64,000 nucleotides of DNA, from the NCBI RefSeq assembly GCF_900299525.1, contig NZ_OMKA01000029.1, positions 765,970 through 829,969 on the forward strand, given 5' to 3'. Positions 46,057 to 56,176 of this stretch are shown one piece after another. A program made the translations under genes and the position numbers. The notes under the pieces were generated by a model. The model made no database searches, had not been told where the DNA came from, and saw only the letters and a program-made list of their open reading frames with translations. Each line of letters opens with the position of its first letter. The first letter of the stretch is position 1. Origin of the DNA: Aquimarina sp. Aq78 (lineage in GTDB: Bacteria; Bacteroidota; Bacteroidia; Flavobacteriales; Flavobacteriaceae).

Positions 46057-48483
46057 TTGAAACTAAAACTACTCATCTTTTTTCTGGGCTTTACTTTAAT
46101 TGCTTCAAGTCAAAATCTGGAGCAAATAGGTAAGGTTCCCCTACTTCGATTTAATGGTGGAATTTCTGGTAATGGTGTTTTTTATGACGGTACTGCAAAT
46201 CGAGATCCTTTTACTTATTTCGTGAATGGTAATCTTAATTTCAATATTAGTGGTGTCTATAACATCCCTTTATCCTTTTCATATACCAATCAGGATTTTG
46301 GATATAGCACACCTTTTAAAATAAACCGTCTAAGTATCCATCCTTCTTATAAATGGGTAGCAACTCATATAGGTGATGTTTCTATGACTTTTTCTCCATA
46401 TACGCTAAGTGGTCATCAATTTACAGGAGGAGGAGTCGATCTTACCCCTAATGGGCCTTTTAAAATAAGTGCACTTTATGGTAGATTCCTTAAAGAATCT
46501 GAATATAATCCAGAAACTCCAGAAGCAATACCTGCTTATAAACGAATGGGATTTGGATTTAAAACCTCTTACGCATTCGAAAAAGCTTCAATTGGACTTA
46601 TATTTTTTACTGCAAAAGATGATGAAACTTCGATTCAAAATTCGTTTCCAATAGAATTAGAGTTAACCCCAAAGGAAAACGCTGTGGTTAGTGCAGAAAC
46701 CAATTTCACAATATTTGAAAAAGCCAAAATATATTTAGAATACGCAATTTCGGGAATTACTGAAGATACTCAGGCATTAGAATCACGAACATCAACAGGA
46801 ACTCTTTCTTTTTTATTAAACGAAAATTTAACCACAAATTATTACAATGCGTTAAATGCTCAGCTTGACTATCCTGCTGGTAATGGTTCTGTTGGTGTTG
46901 GGTATGAACGTATTGATCCTGGTTATAGAACTTTTGGTGCTTATTACTTCAACAATGACCTCGAAAACATAACTTTAAATGCTTCTCAAAGCATCTTTAA
47001 CAATAAAGTTAGTCTTAATGTTAATGCTGGTCTTCAACGAGATAACCTAGACGATACTAAAAGCTCAGAATTACAACGCATCGTAAGTGCAGTTAATGTT
47101 ACATATACAAGTTCAGAAAAACTTTCTATTAATGCCGGGTATTCTAATTTTCAATCTTATACTAATATTCAGAATCAATTTGATTTTATTAATGAAGTTA
47201 ATCAATTTGATAACATAGATACACTTAATTATCGTCAAATATCTCAAAATGCAAATCTAGGGATCAATTACACGTTAAAAAAAACAGAGAGTAAACAACA
47301 AGCCGTTAATCTAAACCTCACCTATCAAAACTCTGACAATAAACAAGATGGAACAACTATAGAGAACGGGTTATCAAAATTTTATAATGTTGCTTCGGCA
47401 TACACTTTGGGTTATCCCAAAAACTCACTTAATTTTTCGTTAGCTGCCAATGTTTCATATAATACTGTTGGAGTAACCGATAATCTAACTTTAGGGCCTA
47501 CACTTAGCGCTACCAAATCTTTTTTTGACAAAAAACTAAGAACTAATTTCTCTAGTTCATACAATGCCGCATTCAATAATGGCGAAAAACAAAATGATAT
47601 TTATAATATTAGATTAGGAGGTAATTATTCTTTTTATGAAAGCCATAACTTAAATCTAAACCTACTTTCACTATTTAGAAATACAAATACTGGTAATAAC
47701 ACAGATTTTACAGCAACTTTAGGGTATACATATACCTTTGACACCTTTAAGATAAAGTTCAAAAAACGCAACAGAAAACTTTTGGACGAAGAAGATATAG
47801 CCAAGTTAGGCACATTACAATTTAGATATCGCTCTGTAGTCTATAGTGGTACTATTCCAGAAATCACAGAGCAACTTACTAATGTAAAGAACAGTTCAAG
47901 ATTCTTAAATATCCCTCAAGAAAAACAAGGAGATTTAAATTTCTTGTTCGCTACAGTAAAAAAACAGACAAAACCAGAACTGTATAAAGAAAAAGCTTTA
48001 GAATTTTTAGCAGCTCTTTATAGTTATGAAGATTTCTTAAAAGCATACGACACTATACTCAATGAAGTTATAAAAAGTTTGAAAGATGATATGCAGTTTA
48101 TTGATTTTAAGCTTGAAAGAAGTTTTGTAAAAACCAAAATAGAATTGGATGAACTTAAAAAAGAGTCTCCTGATCATATAAAAGAAATAGAAGAACTTAA
48201 TAAAGAGCTTGACAACAGACAGAAGAAATTAGTAGGTCATCGATGGATGAAGAAAAAATTCGATAGGTATACCAGCATTGAAGCGGTTAAAAAACCTGAT
48301 GATCTGGTCGCTGCATTTAAAAAACGTGAAGCACAAAATGCCTTTAAGTTATATGAAGAAGAAAAAGATGTTAAAAAAATTAACTTATATTTGGAAGTCC
48401 AAATCATTGATTTCTACTACCATAAGTCACTTGAAGAGGTAAATCCTGATAAGTTCGAACTTAGATATATAGATAAGATTTAA
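46057..48483 (+). CDS. Outer-membrane beta-barrel with helical C-terminus
   Basis: An 808-aa exported protein, TTG start, signal peptide ending at IASSQ. Residues 20-575 are a long series of alternating strands rich in Asn, Gly and aromatics (for example SLNVNAGLQRDNL, TTNYYNALNAQLDYPAG), the pattern of a large outer-membrane barrel. From about 600 the protein changes to a charged, coiled-coil-rich domain of about 200 residues (KTKIELDELKKESPDHIKEIEELNKELD), presumably periplasmic. It is the first gene of the run of secreted proteins and is followed after 14 nt by the TANFOR protein. No SprF/PorP or TonB-box signature is evident. A surface anchor or secretion pore role is inference. Confidence 0.7.
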   Translation: MKLKLLIFFLGFTLIASSQNLEQIGKVPLLRFNGGISGNGVFYDGTANRDPFTYFVNGNLNFNISGVYNIPLSFSYTNQDFGYSTPFKINRLSIHPSYKWVATHIGDVSMTFSPYTLSGHQFTGGGVDLTPNGPFKISALYGRFLKESEYNPETPEAIPAYKRMGFGFKTSYAFEKASIGLIFFTAKDDETSIQNSFPIELELTPKENAVVSAETNFTIFEKAKIYLEYAISGITEDTQALESRTSTGTLSFLLNENLTTNYYNALNAQLDYPAGNGSVGVGYERIDPGYRTFGAYYFNNDLENITLNASQSIFNNKVSLNVNAGLQRDNLDDTKSSELQRIVSAVNVTYTSSEKLSINAGYSNFQSYTNIQNQFDFINEVNQFDNIDTLNYRQISQNANLGINYTLKKTESKQQAVNLNLTYQNSDNKQDGTTIENGLSKFYNVASAYTLGYPKNSLNFSLAANVSYNTVGVTDNLTLGPTLSATKSFFDKKLRTNFSSSYNAAFNNGEKQNDIYNIRLGGNYSFYESHNLNLNLLSLFRNTNTGNNTDFTATLGYTYTFDTFKIKFKKRNRKLLDEEDIAKLGTLQFRYRSVVYSGTIPEITEQLTNVKNSSRFLNIPQEKQGDLNFLFATVKKQTKPELYKEKALEFLAALYSYEDFLKAYDTILNEVIKSLKDDMQFIDFKLERSFVKTKIELDELKKESPDHIKEIEELNKELDNRQKKLVGHRWMKKKFDRYTSIEAVKKPDDLVAAFKKREAQNAFKLYEEEKDVKKINLYLEVQIIDFYYHKSLEEVNPDKFELRYIDKI

Positions 48484-48497
48484 AACCAACTTAACCC

Positions 48498-51400
48498 ATG
48501 AAGAAACAGTTACACTTTCTGTTCCTTATTGCACTTTTTGCATTACAAGGTATACGATCACAGACTTTTCCGGTGACATTGTTACCTCAGCCAATACCTC
48601 CTGCTCCAATTTATTTTTCTTCATATGCAGACGTATCCTCTACGAACAGCCCTTTACGGCTTCAGATCATTTTAAATGATCTCTCTGTTGCAAATCGTGA
48701 GATTAGGTTAAAAACTTATTTTGAAGGTAATGGGATTGCTTTTCAGAGTAAAGATGTTGTTATAGGGGCACCTTCTTTATTTATAGAAGGAGGTATCCCG
48801 TTAACATTAACCAATGTAGAACTTGCTCCTTATTTTGCCTTTGAAAATATCACTGGGATATCACCAACAATTTATGGACAAGCTATACCAGAAGGTTCTT
48901 ATCAGTTCTGTTTTGAGGTTTTTGACTCACTTACCGGTGCACGTATATCACAAAAAACTTGTGCTACAACATTTATTTTTCAGAATGAACCACCATTATT
49001 AGTCACTCCTTATAATCGGGATGATATTACAGAACAGAACCCATTAAACTTAATGTTTCAATGGACTCCGAGGCATATCAATGTAAGTAATGTACAGTAT
49101 GAATTGAGTATTGTAGAAATATGGGATCAAACCATAAATCCTCAAGCCGCATTTTTAGCATCTCCCCCATTTTTTCAAATTACAACAACAAACACTTCTT
49201 ATTTATATGGACCTGCAGACCCTCTATTTTTACCAAACAAACGATATGCATGGAGAGTACAGGCAAAAGCATTAAATGGTGCAGAAGAAATAGGACTATT
49301 TAAAAATAATGGTTTTAGTGAAGTTTACTGGTTTAATTATGTGGCGCCATGTGACACTCCTAATAATGCACGACACGAAGTAAAAGGAGCGCAACAAGCA
49401 AACATATTATGGGATGACTTCACTACAGATGTTCCAGAATTTATAGTTCGCTATCGTGAAAAAGGAAATAATAATGAATGGTTTTTTTCCAGAACCAGCG
49501 GCAATTGGATAACACTATGGGACTTACGCCCTGGAACAACATATGAATACCAGGTAAACAAAAAATGTCTTATTTCTGAAAGTGAGTATTCTATCTTACA
49601 AACGTTTACTACACTAGAAGAAAGTGATGAAACCAGTCTTATCGATTGTGGTATTTCTCCCGATATGAATATCGAGAATATGGAACCACTAGAACAGCTT
49701 TTACCCGGTAATATATTTAAAGCTGGTGATTTTCCGGTTAAGGTAATAGAAGCCAATGGAAGTAATGGCCGGTTTTCTGGAAAAGGATATGTCTCTTTTC
49801 CCTATTTTAAAAATATCAAAGTAGCCGTAAATTTCACAAATATATTTGTGAATAATGAAAGTCAGCTTGCAGAAGGAACAGTCGTAACAGTATATGATCC
49901 TAGCTGGGGAAACATTCTTGATATTGATGAGGTTATTGATGTTGTCGAAGATATTGCAGATGTTGTAACGGGCGGTGATAACACCGAAATCCCTCAATTG
50001 GATTATGATATCAATACCAGTGATATTAGCATTATCGATGGACAGATTATCATTACAAAACCAGACGGCTCTCAAGATACTTTTGATTATGATGAAGGAG
50101 ATACATATACCATTACCGATGCTAGTGGAGATGAATGGACTGTAGATGATAAGGGTAATATTACCCAGACTGGTCAGGGAGATCCATCCCCTCCTTTAAC
50201 TTCAAATAATGCAGATGGTATCAGGTCAGGCACTCATGATGGAACTGTAGATGACCCATATGTTGATGCTATTACGAATGATGTGGTTAAGGTTACTTTT
50301 AGAACAGATAGTGATACCCGTTTTGCCTTGGATCAGGTTAATAATGATTATGAAACCTCAAAATATCCTAAAATAAATGCTTCTGCCGGTGAATCCTATT
50401 ATCCAGCTCATAAAGCAGCCGTGCAAGGAGAAGATGATGTGTTTTATGCAGATATAGAGATTAGTGATGCCAAAATAAACATTGATAGTCTCATTATAAA
50501 AACGGTAGAAAACAAAGCAATAAAGCATGAGAGAATAGCAGGTACAAACACCTATAAAATAACCGTACCTGGTGCTAATCCTTATCGTACCGAAGAGTGT
50601 GTCGTTACATATTTGGATACTGCTGATAATAAATATAAAATAGCTGCGAGTTTCTTTGTTCATCATATTAAGAAACATACAGAAGTACCTGTGCAAGTCG
50701 TAACTGTAAATGGCGGAAATGCTATAACCAACTTCGAAGCAGAGTTAAATGATATTTTTGGCCGTGCTGGTGGGAAATTTAAAGTAAAACCTGATGTAAT
50801 CAATCTTACCATTACACAGGATTCATGGGATACCGGTGATAAAAATGGTATCATAGATTATGACGGAAGCGGGCTACTATCAGACTACCCGACCGAGCTT
50901 AAGAATATTTATCAGGAATTCAAAAAACAATATCCAGATTACGACTCTCGACAGTATTTCATTTTTGTATTAGGTAAAGACCTTAGTGTATCGAAACCAT
51001 TAAGTGGCTTTATGCCCAAAACCCGACAATGGGGATTCCTCTTCGAAAGCCATTTGGGAGAAGGTTTAGAAAAGAAAGATTCTGCTCTTAAAGTTGCTGC
51101 TCATGAGTTAGGACATGGGGTATACACTCTAGCGCATCCATTTGGAGAAAATCAAGATAATTCTGGTCAGGCCAATACCTGGTTAATGGATTATGGTAAT
51201 GGTACCGAGCTAGGCTATCCCAATTGGGCAACTATGAGTGATCCTAGCCTAAAACTATACTTGTTTCAGGATGATAGTGGTGGAGAATTTGCAGGCAGTT
51301 ATGCTTTAGCTCCTAATTTTAAATTTGTATTTATAAGAGAGTCATCGACACTTTATGTTAACCCAGCAAAGAAAAAAATAACAGGTACATTACCTGGTTT

Positions 51401-53993
51401 TATTGTAAGAGGTAAAAATGATGAATCAGACACATATTATAATTGGGATTTCACTCAAAATAAATATGTTGATAAAGATAATCCTGAAAAAAGTTATCCA
51501 GTAACTCCAAAAAATATTATATCATATGATTCGAAAATAAACTTATTCTACAATTTAGATGCTGGATGTGGCCAAAAAGGATCAATACAATTAGAATATG
51601 AAGATATTAGTAAGCATTTTGAACAACTTACCTCCAATAGTTTAACCTCTGAACAAAAAGCGAATAATGTAAATGCTTTAATAGCTAATCACACAAAAAC
51701 CAAGTCCCGCCCGGTCCCCTGTAGTAGTTCTAACATTAGCAATAATGGTTGGTTCGAAATACCTATAGATTGTTCATCGAGTGATATCAAAGAGTTAGTA
51801 CAACCAGAAGTAGACAAGATTAATGCTTTGGTTACTGAAACCGATATTGAAATCATTGTAAAAACTATCAATGATATTAAATACAAATGTGTATTTAATA
51901 ATGTAACTAATAATATACTCGAAAACTTAATAGAGAAATTAGCAAAAGGCTCGATTAAAGAACAAAAAGAAAGAGCTCTTGTTAAACTTTTAATTTTTGT
52001 TAAAAAAGAAGACACACAAAGTTTATTCGACCTTCTTAATAAAGATGGAAATCTAAATAATGTGTTTAAAGAAGTCCAAAATGCTACGTTCTCATTATTT
52101 GGAGAACAAGATAATCAAGATAGGTTGTTAAAAGTTCTGGCAAACAAATTTAAAAACCTTAAAAAAGATTCTAATAAATGGCTGGTAATAAATACTTTAA
52201 TAAAAGCAAAGTATAGCGATATAAAAGATCCCAATAAAAAAGAGTTTATAAGTTTATTATTGGCATCCATGAAAGAATATGAAAATAATCAAGAGAAAAT
52301 TGGGGGTATTGTAGAATTTTTCTCAGAAATGTTAATCGATGACTGTAAAAATCTTACAGATTACAAAATAGTCTTTGAATTAGCTTCAATGAGATTTGAA
52401 AATAAAGAGGCATTTTCAAGCTTTACCCAAGGAAATCGTATTAAAATAACTATTCCTGGTTTTATTGTAAACGGCACTTGTACTGTTGATGATTCTGGTC
52501 TGGGTAGAAATTGGTCTTGGGTTAAGCCTGGAAGATTTATTCTAAATTGTGGTATTCAAGGCAGCAAAGAATATATCTATAGTAGTTATACCGAAATTTT
52601 GGGAGCTAAAATTTACAGAGTAAATGATGTATTCAAGTGGGCTAAATATATATTTGATAACGAGGACTCACAAAATTTAGAAAACATATTTTCAAACAAT
52701 TTGGTTGAATACCTTAATATCTTTAGAACTCAGTTTTTACAACATACCCAAGATAACAGAGAAGAAAATCAAAACTTTTGGAGCACCACGGATATAATTT
52801 GTAATAACCTGAATAACATTCTAAATCATATTAATATAAATGAAAGTTCTACCTCACTAAAAGATGTTGATAAACAAACTAAATTCTCGGTATTAAAAAA
52901 ATATTTTGAATGTTCTAACAACTCTATATCAATAAGTTTCGAAAAAATAGACAATTCTATATTAAAGTTATTGGCCAGTTTTGACAAAGAGGATGCATCT
53001 GTTTTACATACTCTGGAAAACATTGGAATAGATAAAATTCATCAAAAGTTAGAACAAGATGAAAGCTTTAAAACTTTGGCAAAAGTATATGTATGGATGG
53101 GAGGACAAGCCTTTAACTCCAACCATTATAATAAAGTTGACCTTGATCAAATATTAAACAAAGACGGAAAAATCAAAAACTATACCTCAGTTCTGAGTTT
53201 AGAATCCAACATGTTACAATTTGATAATTTCAGTGCTTCTATAGAAAGTAAAACAAAAATCAAAATAAATGGTACGGGTAAATTATATGATTACAATCAA
53301 TTGATGGTTTTATATGCTGCTGATAATTTTAAATTTTTGGATCAGAACTTTAAAAAAGGTGATGTTTTGGTAATGCCATTAATCCAGGCCTATGCAATGA
53401 GCAAAAGCAATAGAAGAATTGTTTCAGAAAAAATAGCCTGGACAGCAGTAGATGGTGTTCTATTGTTTGTGGGAGTGGGAGAATTTAAAATATTGTTTAC
53501 GGCAGGAAATTATATAAGAAAAGCTATCGTAGCTTCTGATTTAATTGGGAATGCAGCAGGTATTTTAGGAAATGTACTTAACGAAAGTGCTCTAAGTCCT
53601 CAAGACAGATACAAATTACAAATGTTGGCTATTCTCGCTTCATTACCACAATTGAGTACATCAATAAAGGGAATAGATAATATGGTAAGTTCCCTGGATT
53701 CAAAAATTAATAAGCTTAATAATGTTTCGCACAGAAAAGCACTGAATGATTATTTCTCTAAAGTAAAGGCAAAATTACCAGCTGCATCTGGGCTTGATGA
53801 TTTTATAGCAATTCTAAAACAGAAAAAGCTATTTGAAAAGTATGATGGTTTATCTGATAGTTTGAAAAAACTATTTAAAGAAGATTTTATAACCGCTTCA
53901 GACGAGGTACTTGAAGCCTTAAAGAATGAAGATGCCTTTAGTGCTTGGAAGCATTTCAGAGGACTTAACAAGACTAACATTATTTGTAATTAA
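48498..53993 (+). CDS. Giant TANFOR-type secreted protein with zincin motif and pre-toxin tail
   Basis: An 1831-aa exported protein. The signal peptide is followed by a TANFOR-like module (about 22-275: LNDLSVANREIRLKTYFEGNG, EGSYQFCFEVFD), a fibronectin-III domain (285-372) and a beta/acidic region to about 590. A zinc-protease motif, H869-E-L-G-H873 with a further H880, follows. PGFIV occurs twice (966 and 1320) at the head of similar segments. After a long helical region comes a pre-toxin module (about 1645-1790: AVDGVLLFVGVGEFKIL, SDLIGNAAGIL). The last 20 residues (AWKHFRGLNKT) match the linker that normally precedes a toxin, but the protein stops there. It therefore looks like a polymorphic-toxin trunk without a tip. 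The module names TANFOR and pre-toxin are from memory of family patterns. Confidence 0.75.
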   Translation: MKKQLHFLFLIALFALQGIRSQTFPVTLLPQPIPPAPIYFSSYADVSSTNSPLRLQIILNDLSVANREIRLKTYFEGNGIAFQSKDVVIGAPSLFIEGGIPLTLTNVELAPYFAFENITGISPTIYGQAIPEGSYQFCFEVFDSLTGARISQKTCATTFIFQNEPPLLVTPYNRDDITEQNPLNLMFQWTPRHINVSNVQYELSIVEIWDQTINPQAAFLASPPFFQITTTNTSYLYGPADPLFLPNKRYAWRVQAKALNGAEEIGLFKNNGFSEVYWFNYVAPCDTPNNARHEVKGAQQANILWDDFTTDVPEFIVRYREKGNNNEWFFSRTSGNWITLWDLRPGTTYEYQVNKKCLISESEYSILQTFTTLEESDETSLIDCGISPDMNIENMEPLEQLLPGNIFKAGDFPVKVIEANGSNGRFSGKGYVSFPYFKNIKVAVNFTNIFVNNESQLAEGTVVTVYDPSWGNILDIDEVIDVVEDIADVVTGGDNTEIPQLDYDINTSDISIIDGQIIITKPDGSQDTFDYDEGDTYTITDASGDEWTVDDKGNITQTGQGDPSPPLTSNNADGIRSGTHDGTVDDPYVDAITNDVVKVTFRTDSDTRFALDQVNNDYETSKYPKINASAGESYYPAHKAAVQGEDDVFYADIEISDAKINIDSLIIKTVENKAIKHERIAGTNTYKITVPGANPYRTEECVVTYLDTADNKYKIAASFFVHHIKKHTEVPVQVVTVNGGNAITNFEAELNDIFGRAGGKFKVKPDVINLTITQDSWDTGDKNGIIDYDGSGLLSDYPTELKNIYQEFKKQYPDYDSRQYFIFVLGKDLSVSKPLSGFMPKTRQWGFLFESHLGEGLEKKDSALKVAAHELGHGVYTLAHPFGENQDNSGQANTWLMDYGNGTELGYPNWATMSDPSLKLYLFQDDSGGEFAGSYALAPNFKFVFIRESSTLYVNPAKKKITGTLPGFIVRGKNDESDTYYNWDFTQNKYVDKDNPEKSYPVTPKNIISYDSKINLFYNLDAGCGQKGSIQLEYEDISKHFEQLTSNSLTSEQKANNVNALIANHTKTKSRPVPCSSSNISNNGWFEIPIDCSSSDIKELVQPEVDKINALVTETDIEIIVKTINDIKYKCVFNNVTNNILENLIEKLAKGSIKEQKERALVKLLIFVKKEDTQSLFDLLNKDGNLNNVFKEVQNATFSLFGEQDNQDRLLKVLANKFKNLKKDSNKWLVINTLIKAKYSDIKDPNKKEFISLLLASMKEYENNQEKIGGIVEFFSEMLIDDCKNLTDYKIVFELASMRFENKEAFSSFTQGNRIKITIPGFIVNGTCTVDDSGLGRNWSWVKPGRFILNCGIQGSKEYIYSSYTEILGAKIYRVNDVFKWAKYIFDNEDSQNLENIFSNNLVEYLNIFRTQFLQHTQDNREENQNFWSTTDIICNNLNNILNHININESSTSLKDVDKQTKFSVLKKYFECSNNSISISFEKIDNSILKLLASFDKEDASVLHTLENIGIDKIHQKLEQDESFKTLAKVYVWMGGQAFNSNHYNKVDLDQILNKDGKIKNYTSVLSLESNMLQFDNFSASIESKTKIKINGTGKLYDYNQLMVLYAADNFKFLDQNFKKGDVLVMPLIQAYAMSKSNRRIVSEKIAWTAVDGVLLFVGVGEFKILFTAGNYIRKAIVASDLIGNAAGILGNVLNESALSPQDRYKLQMLAILASLPQLSTSIKGIDNMVSSLDSKINKLNNVSHRKALNDYFSKVKAKLPAASGLDDFIAILKQKKLFEKYDGLSDSLKKLFKEDFITASDEVLEALKNEDAFSAWKHFRGLNKTNIICN

Positions 53994-54017
53994 AATATCA
54001 TATAAATTTTTAGAAGA

Positions 54018-55025
54018 ATGAACAGTTTATTTAAAATTTATAAATCCGTGGTAATAGTATTCTTTTTACTATTCGCCTCTCAAATTTTTGCTAATCAACC
54101 ATGTTGGTTCAAAGAGTTATTAAAAGATTTAGCAAAGCCAAATGTTTCTCAGGAGTTTAAAACTTTCTTTAAAAATGCTCCTCAAGAAAATTATGATGCG
54201 TACAAAATATTACATTACGCAAACAAGACGAAACTTAGGTATAATATCGACGCTCTAAGCACAGTAAAGAGATTACGTTCAAGTGATGAGTTTGTAAATT
54301 TTGTCCAAGGATTACAAATTCCTAACATAAAAAACATTGATGATTTCTTGGCAAAAGCCGCAACCTGGTATAACAAATCCAGTGGAGGAAAAGGATATGT
54401 TGCTGTTCTTAAGAATATGGAAGATTTTGTATCTACCTTGAGTAAATCCAATATCCAATGCGATAATTGTGTTTATTTATTCAACAGGTTTATTGTTAAT
54501 GATATTCCTACAGGAGTTAATAGACAAGCTTGTTATTGGTTAATGGAAGATGTAGTTGCTAATCCAAACTTAGTAAAAAACAAAAAAATAATAGTAGAAC
54601 ATCCTGTTACAGGACTTGATGGAACCACTCAAAGAGTAGATTTAAAAGTCGGTAACTCGCCTGGAATAAACCTAGAGTACAAATGGTTATCGAGTAATGC
54701 CCCATTAGGAAAAGACACCTTTATCCGAGAGTTCGTAAAAAGAGATATGCATTCTATTAACTCATTAGATGAGGTACAATGGCGTATTAAATGGAATACA
54801 AATCAAACTAATAAATTAACCAAAAATCAAGTTGTAAACTGGATAGAAAATTTAGACTTTCAACCTACTACCAATCTTAATTCTGCAAAAGACAAAATGA
54901 TGAGGCTTTTTCAGAGTTACGGTCGCAAAAAAGATCCAAGCTTAACAATACTCGATTATGATGATTTAATTACTTTTCTAAAAGATAATGACGATTGGTT
55001 TTTGAAAATTTTCCCAAACATATGA
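54018..55025 (+). CDS. Exported PD-(D/E)xK nuclease-like toxin candidate
   Basis: A 335-aa protein 24 nt after the TANFOR protein. The signal peptide ends near IFAN26. Residues 55-85 (YDAYKILHYANKTKLRYNIDAL) match the pre-toxin linker seen at the tail of the previous gene. Residues 168-262 form a restriction-endonuclease-like core with E194, D208 and E220-Y-K222 (RVDLKVGNSPGINLEYKW), the full PD-(D/E)xK set. The stop overlaps the start of the next gene (ATGA), as in toxin-immunity pairs. Its target is presumably DNA or RNA in a competitor. It looks like a detached toxin tip with its own signal peptide. The nuclease call is by motif only. Confidence 0.6.
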   Translation: MNSLFKIYKSVVIVFFLLFASQIFANQPCWFKELLKDLAKPNVSQEFKTFFKNAPQENYDAYKILHYANKTKLRYNIDALSTVKRLRSSDEFVNFVQGLQIPNIKNIDDFLAKAATWYNKSSGGKGYVAVLKNMEDFVSTLSKSNIQCDNCVYLFNRFIVNDIPTGVNRQACYWLMEDVVANPNLVKNKKIIVEHPVTGLDGTTQRVDLKVGNSPGINLEYKWLSSNAPLGKDTFIREFVKRDMHSINSLDEVQWRIKWNTNQTNKLTKNQVVNWIENLDFQPTTNLNSAKDKMMRLFQSYGRKKDPSLTILDYDDLITFLKDNDDWFLKIFPNI

Positions 55026-56050
55026 AACTTATAAATAGATTAGAAAACATATTTAGTTTTGACTTTTTTAATAAGGAACTTGTTTTTCTTCAAGAAAGTA
55101 AATTAATATTACAACCAGAAGGTTTAGTAATTGAAGAAAATGTTAGTTCATTTTTGGTTAAGAATAATAATCTAATCACCAATAATACAAATCAAATAAA
55201 ATTATATTTTTCAGGTAAGTCTATAAATCTTGAAGGAACTTTTAGATTAGCAAATGGTTTTTTGACAGATGAGTTTTACTTTAACATAGGAAAAATAAAT
55301 AAAGAACGAAAAACTTATGTAATAAACTTAGAAAGTGGTGAGATAAATGATTTTACATCCAAACCGTATTACCCTCATCAAATTCTAAAAAAAGATAGAG
55401 CATTTATTTTTTCTCATAGAATAGAGTTTTACAACCCTTTTTCAGGAGAAGTTTTTTGGAGTAAAGATATTTCCGAATTACACAAATCAACTAATAATGA
55501 GATCTATGGAAATCCACAAATAATAAACAATAGGTTATTCTTCTTTTTATTTGATAGTAGTCATCAAACCAATGAACATATCACACTTTGCTTAGATATA
55601 GAAACGGAAGAAATTCTTTGGAGAAGCGAAAGTTTTGGAGGATGGCTAACCACATTTGAAGATAAAATCTATGCTATCAAAGATAAACAAATCCAAATTT
55701 TAAACCCAGAAACATTCGAGGTAACAAATTTAGATTTACACGAACAATTGTCTGAATTAGACAAGCAACTGTACAAACCCGAAGATCAAATGACCTGGCA
55801 AGTCCCTTTTTCATTTTCCAACAGTACATATGTGATTAAAAACAACCATCTCTATTTTACACAAGAAAAGAATAACGCATTAGGTATTATCGATCTACAA
55901 GCTAAAAAATTATTGTGGCATTCGGATATAGAAATAAATAGTGGAGGTATAATTCCAATAATAACAGATATAAAAGTATATGATACAAGGTTGTATATTT
56001 TAGATTCGGGTAACACACTCCATATTTTTGAAAAAGATGAAATTATATAA
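55022..56050 (+). CDS. Cytosolic beta-propeller protein, candidate immunity
   Basis: A 342-aa protein without signal peptide or membrane segment. The ATG overlaps the toxin candidate's stop in ATGA, so translation is coupled. The sequence is a run of four-stranded repeats with PQQ-like motifs (GEVFWSKDI, EEILWRSESFGGWLTTFEDKIYAI, KKLLWHSDIEI, DTRLYILDSGNTLHIFE), so a beta-propeller of six or seven blades is likely. In a row of exported proteins, the one cytosolic product tightly coupled to a toxin is best explained as its immunity protein. ATG 55022 is used in preference to an earlier in-frame start inside the toxin gene. Confidence 0.65.
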   Translation: MKLINRLENIFSFDFFNKELVFLQESKLILQPEGLVIEENVSSFLVKNNNLITNNTNQIKLYFSGKSINLEGTFRLANGFLTDEFYFNIGKINKERKTYVINLESGEINDFTSKPYYPHQILKKDRAFIFSHRIEFYNPFSGEVFWSKDISELHKSTNNEIYGNPQIINNRLFFFLFDSSHQTNEHITLCLDIETEEILWRSESFGGWLTTFEDKIYAIKDKQIQILNPETFEVTNLDLHEQLSELDKQLYKPEDQMTWQVPFSFSNSTYVIKNNHLYFTQEKNNALGIIDLQAKKLLWHSDIEINSGGIIPIITDIKVYDTRLYILDSGNTLHIFEKDEII

Positions 56051-56176
56051 AGAAAACAGATAACCACATCGCAAAGTCTTCAAACTTTGCTGGGTAATCA
56101 AAAAACAAAAAGTCAAACAATAAGAATGACTAAAAGTAAAAACATTAAACAATAGTAAAAAGTAAACCAAAATAGA

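Noticed and set aside
48498..53993. Looking for a type IX C-terminal sorting domain in the TANFOR, 1622-aa and FnIII proteins
   Set aside because: None of the C-termini shows the usual conserved strands with a terminal Gly-Lys motif, so type IX export is not claimed for them.
56071..56090. Hairpin gcaaagt/actttgc after the propeller gene, considered as a terminator
   Set aside because: Only a 7-bp stem and no T-run follows, so it was not called a terminator.
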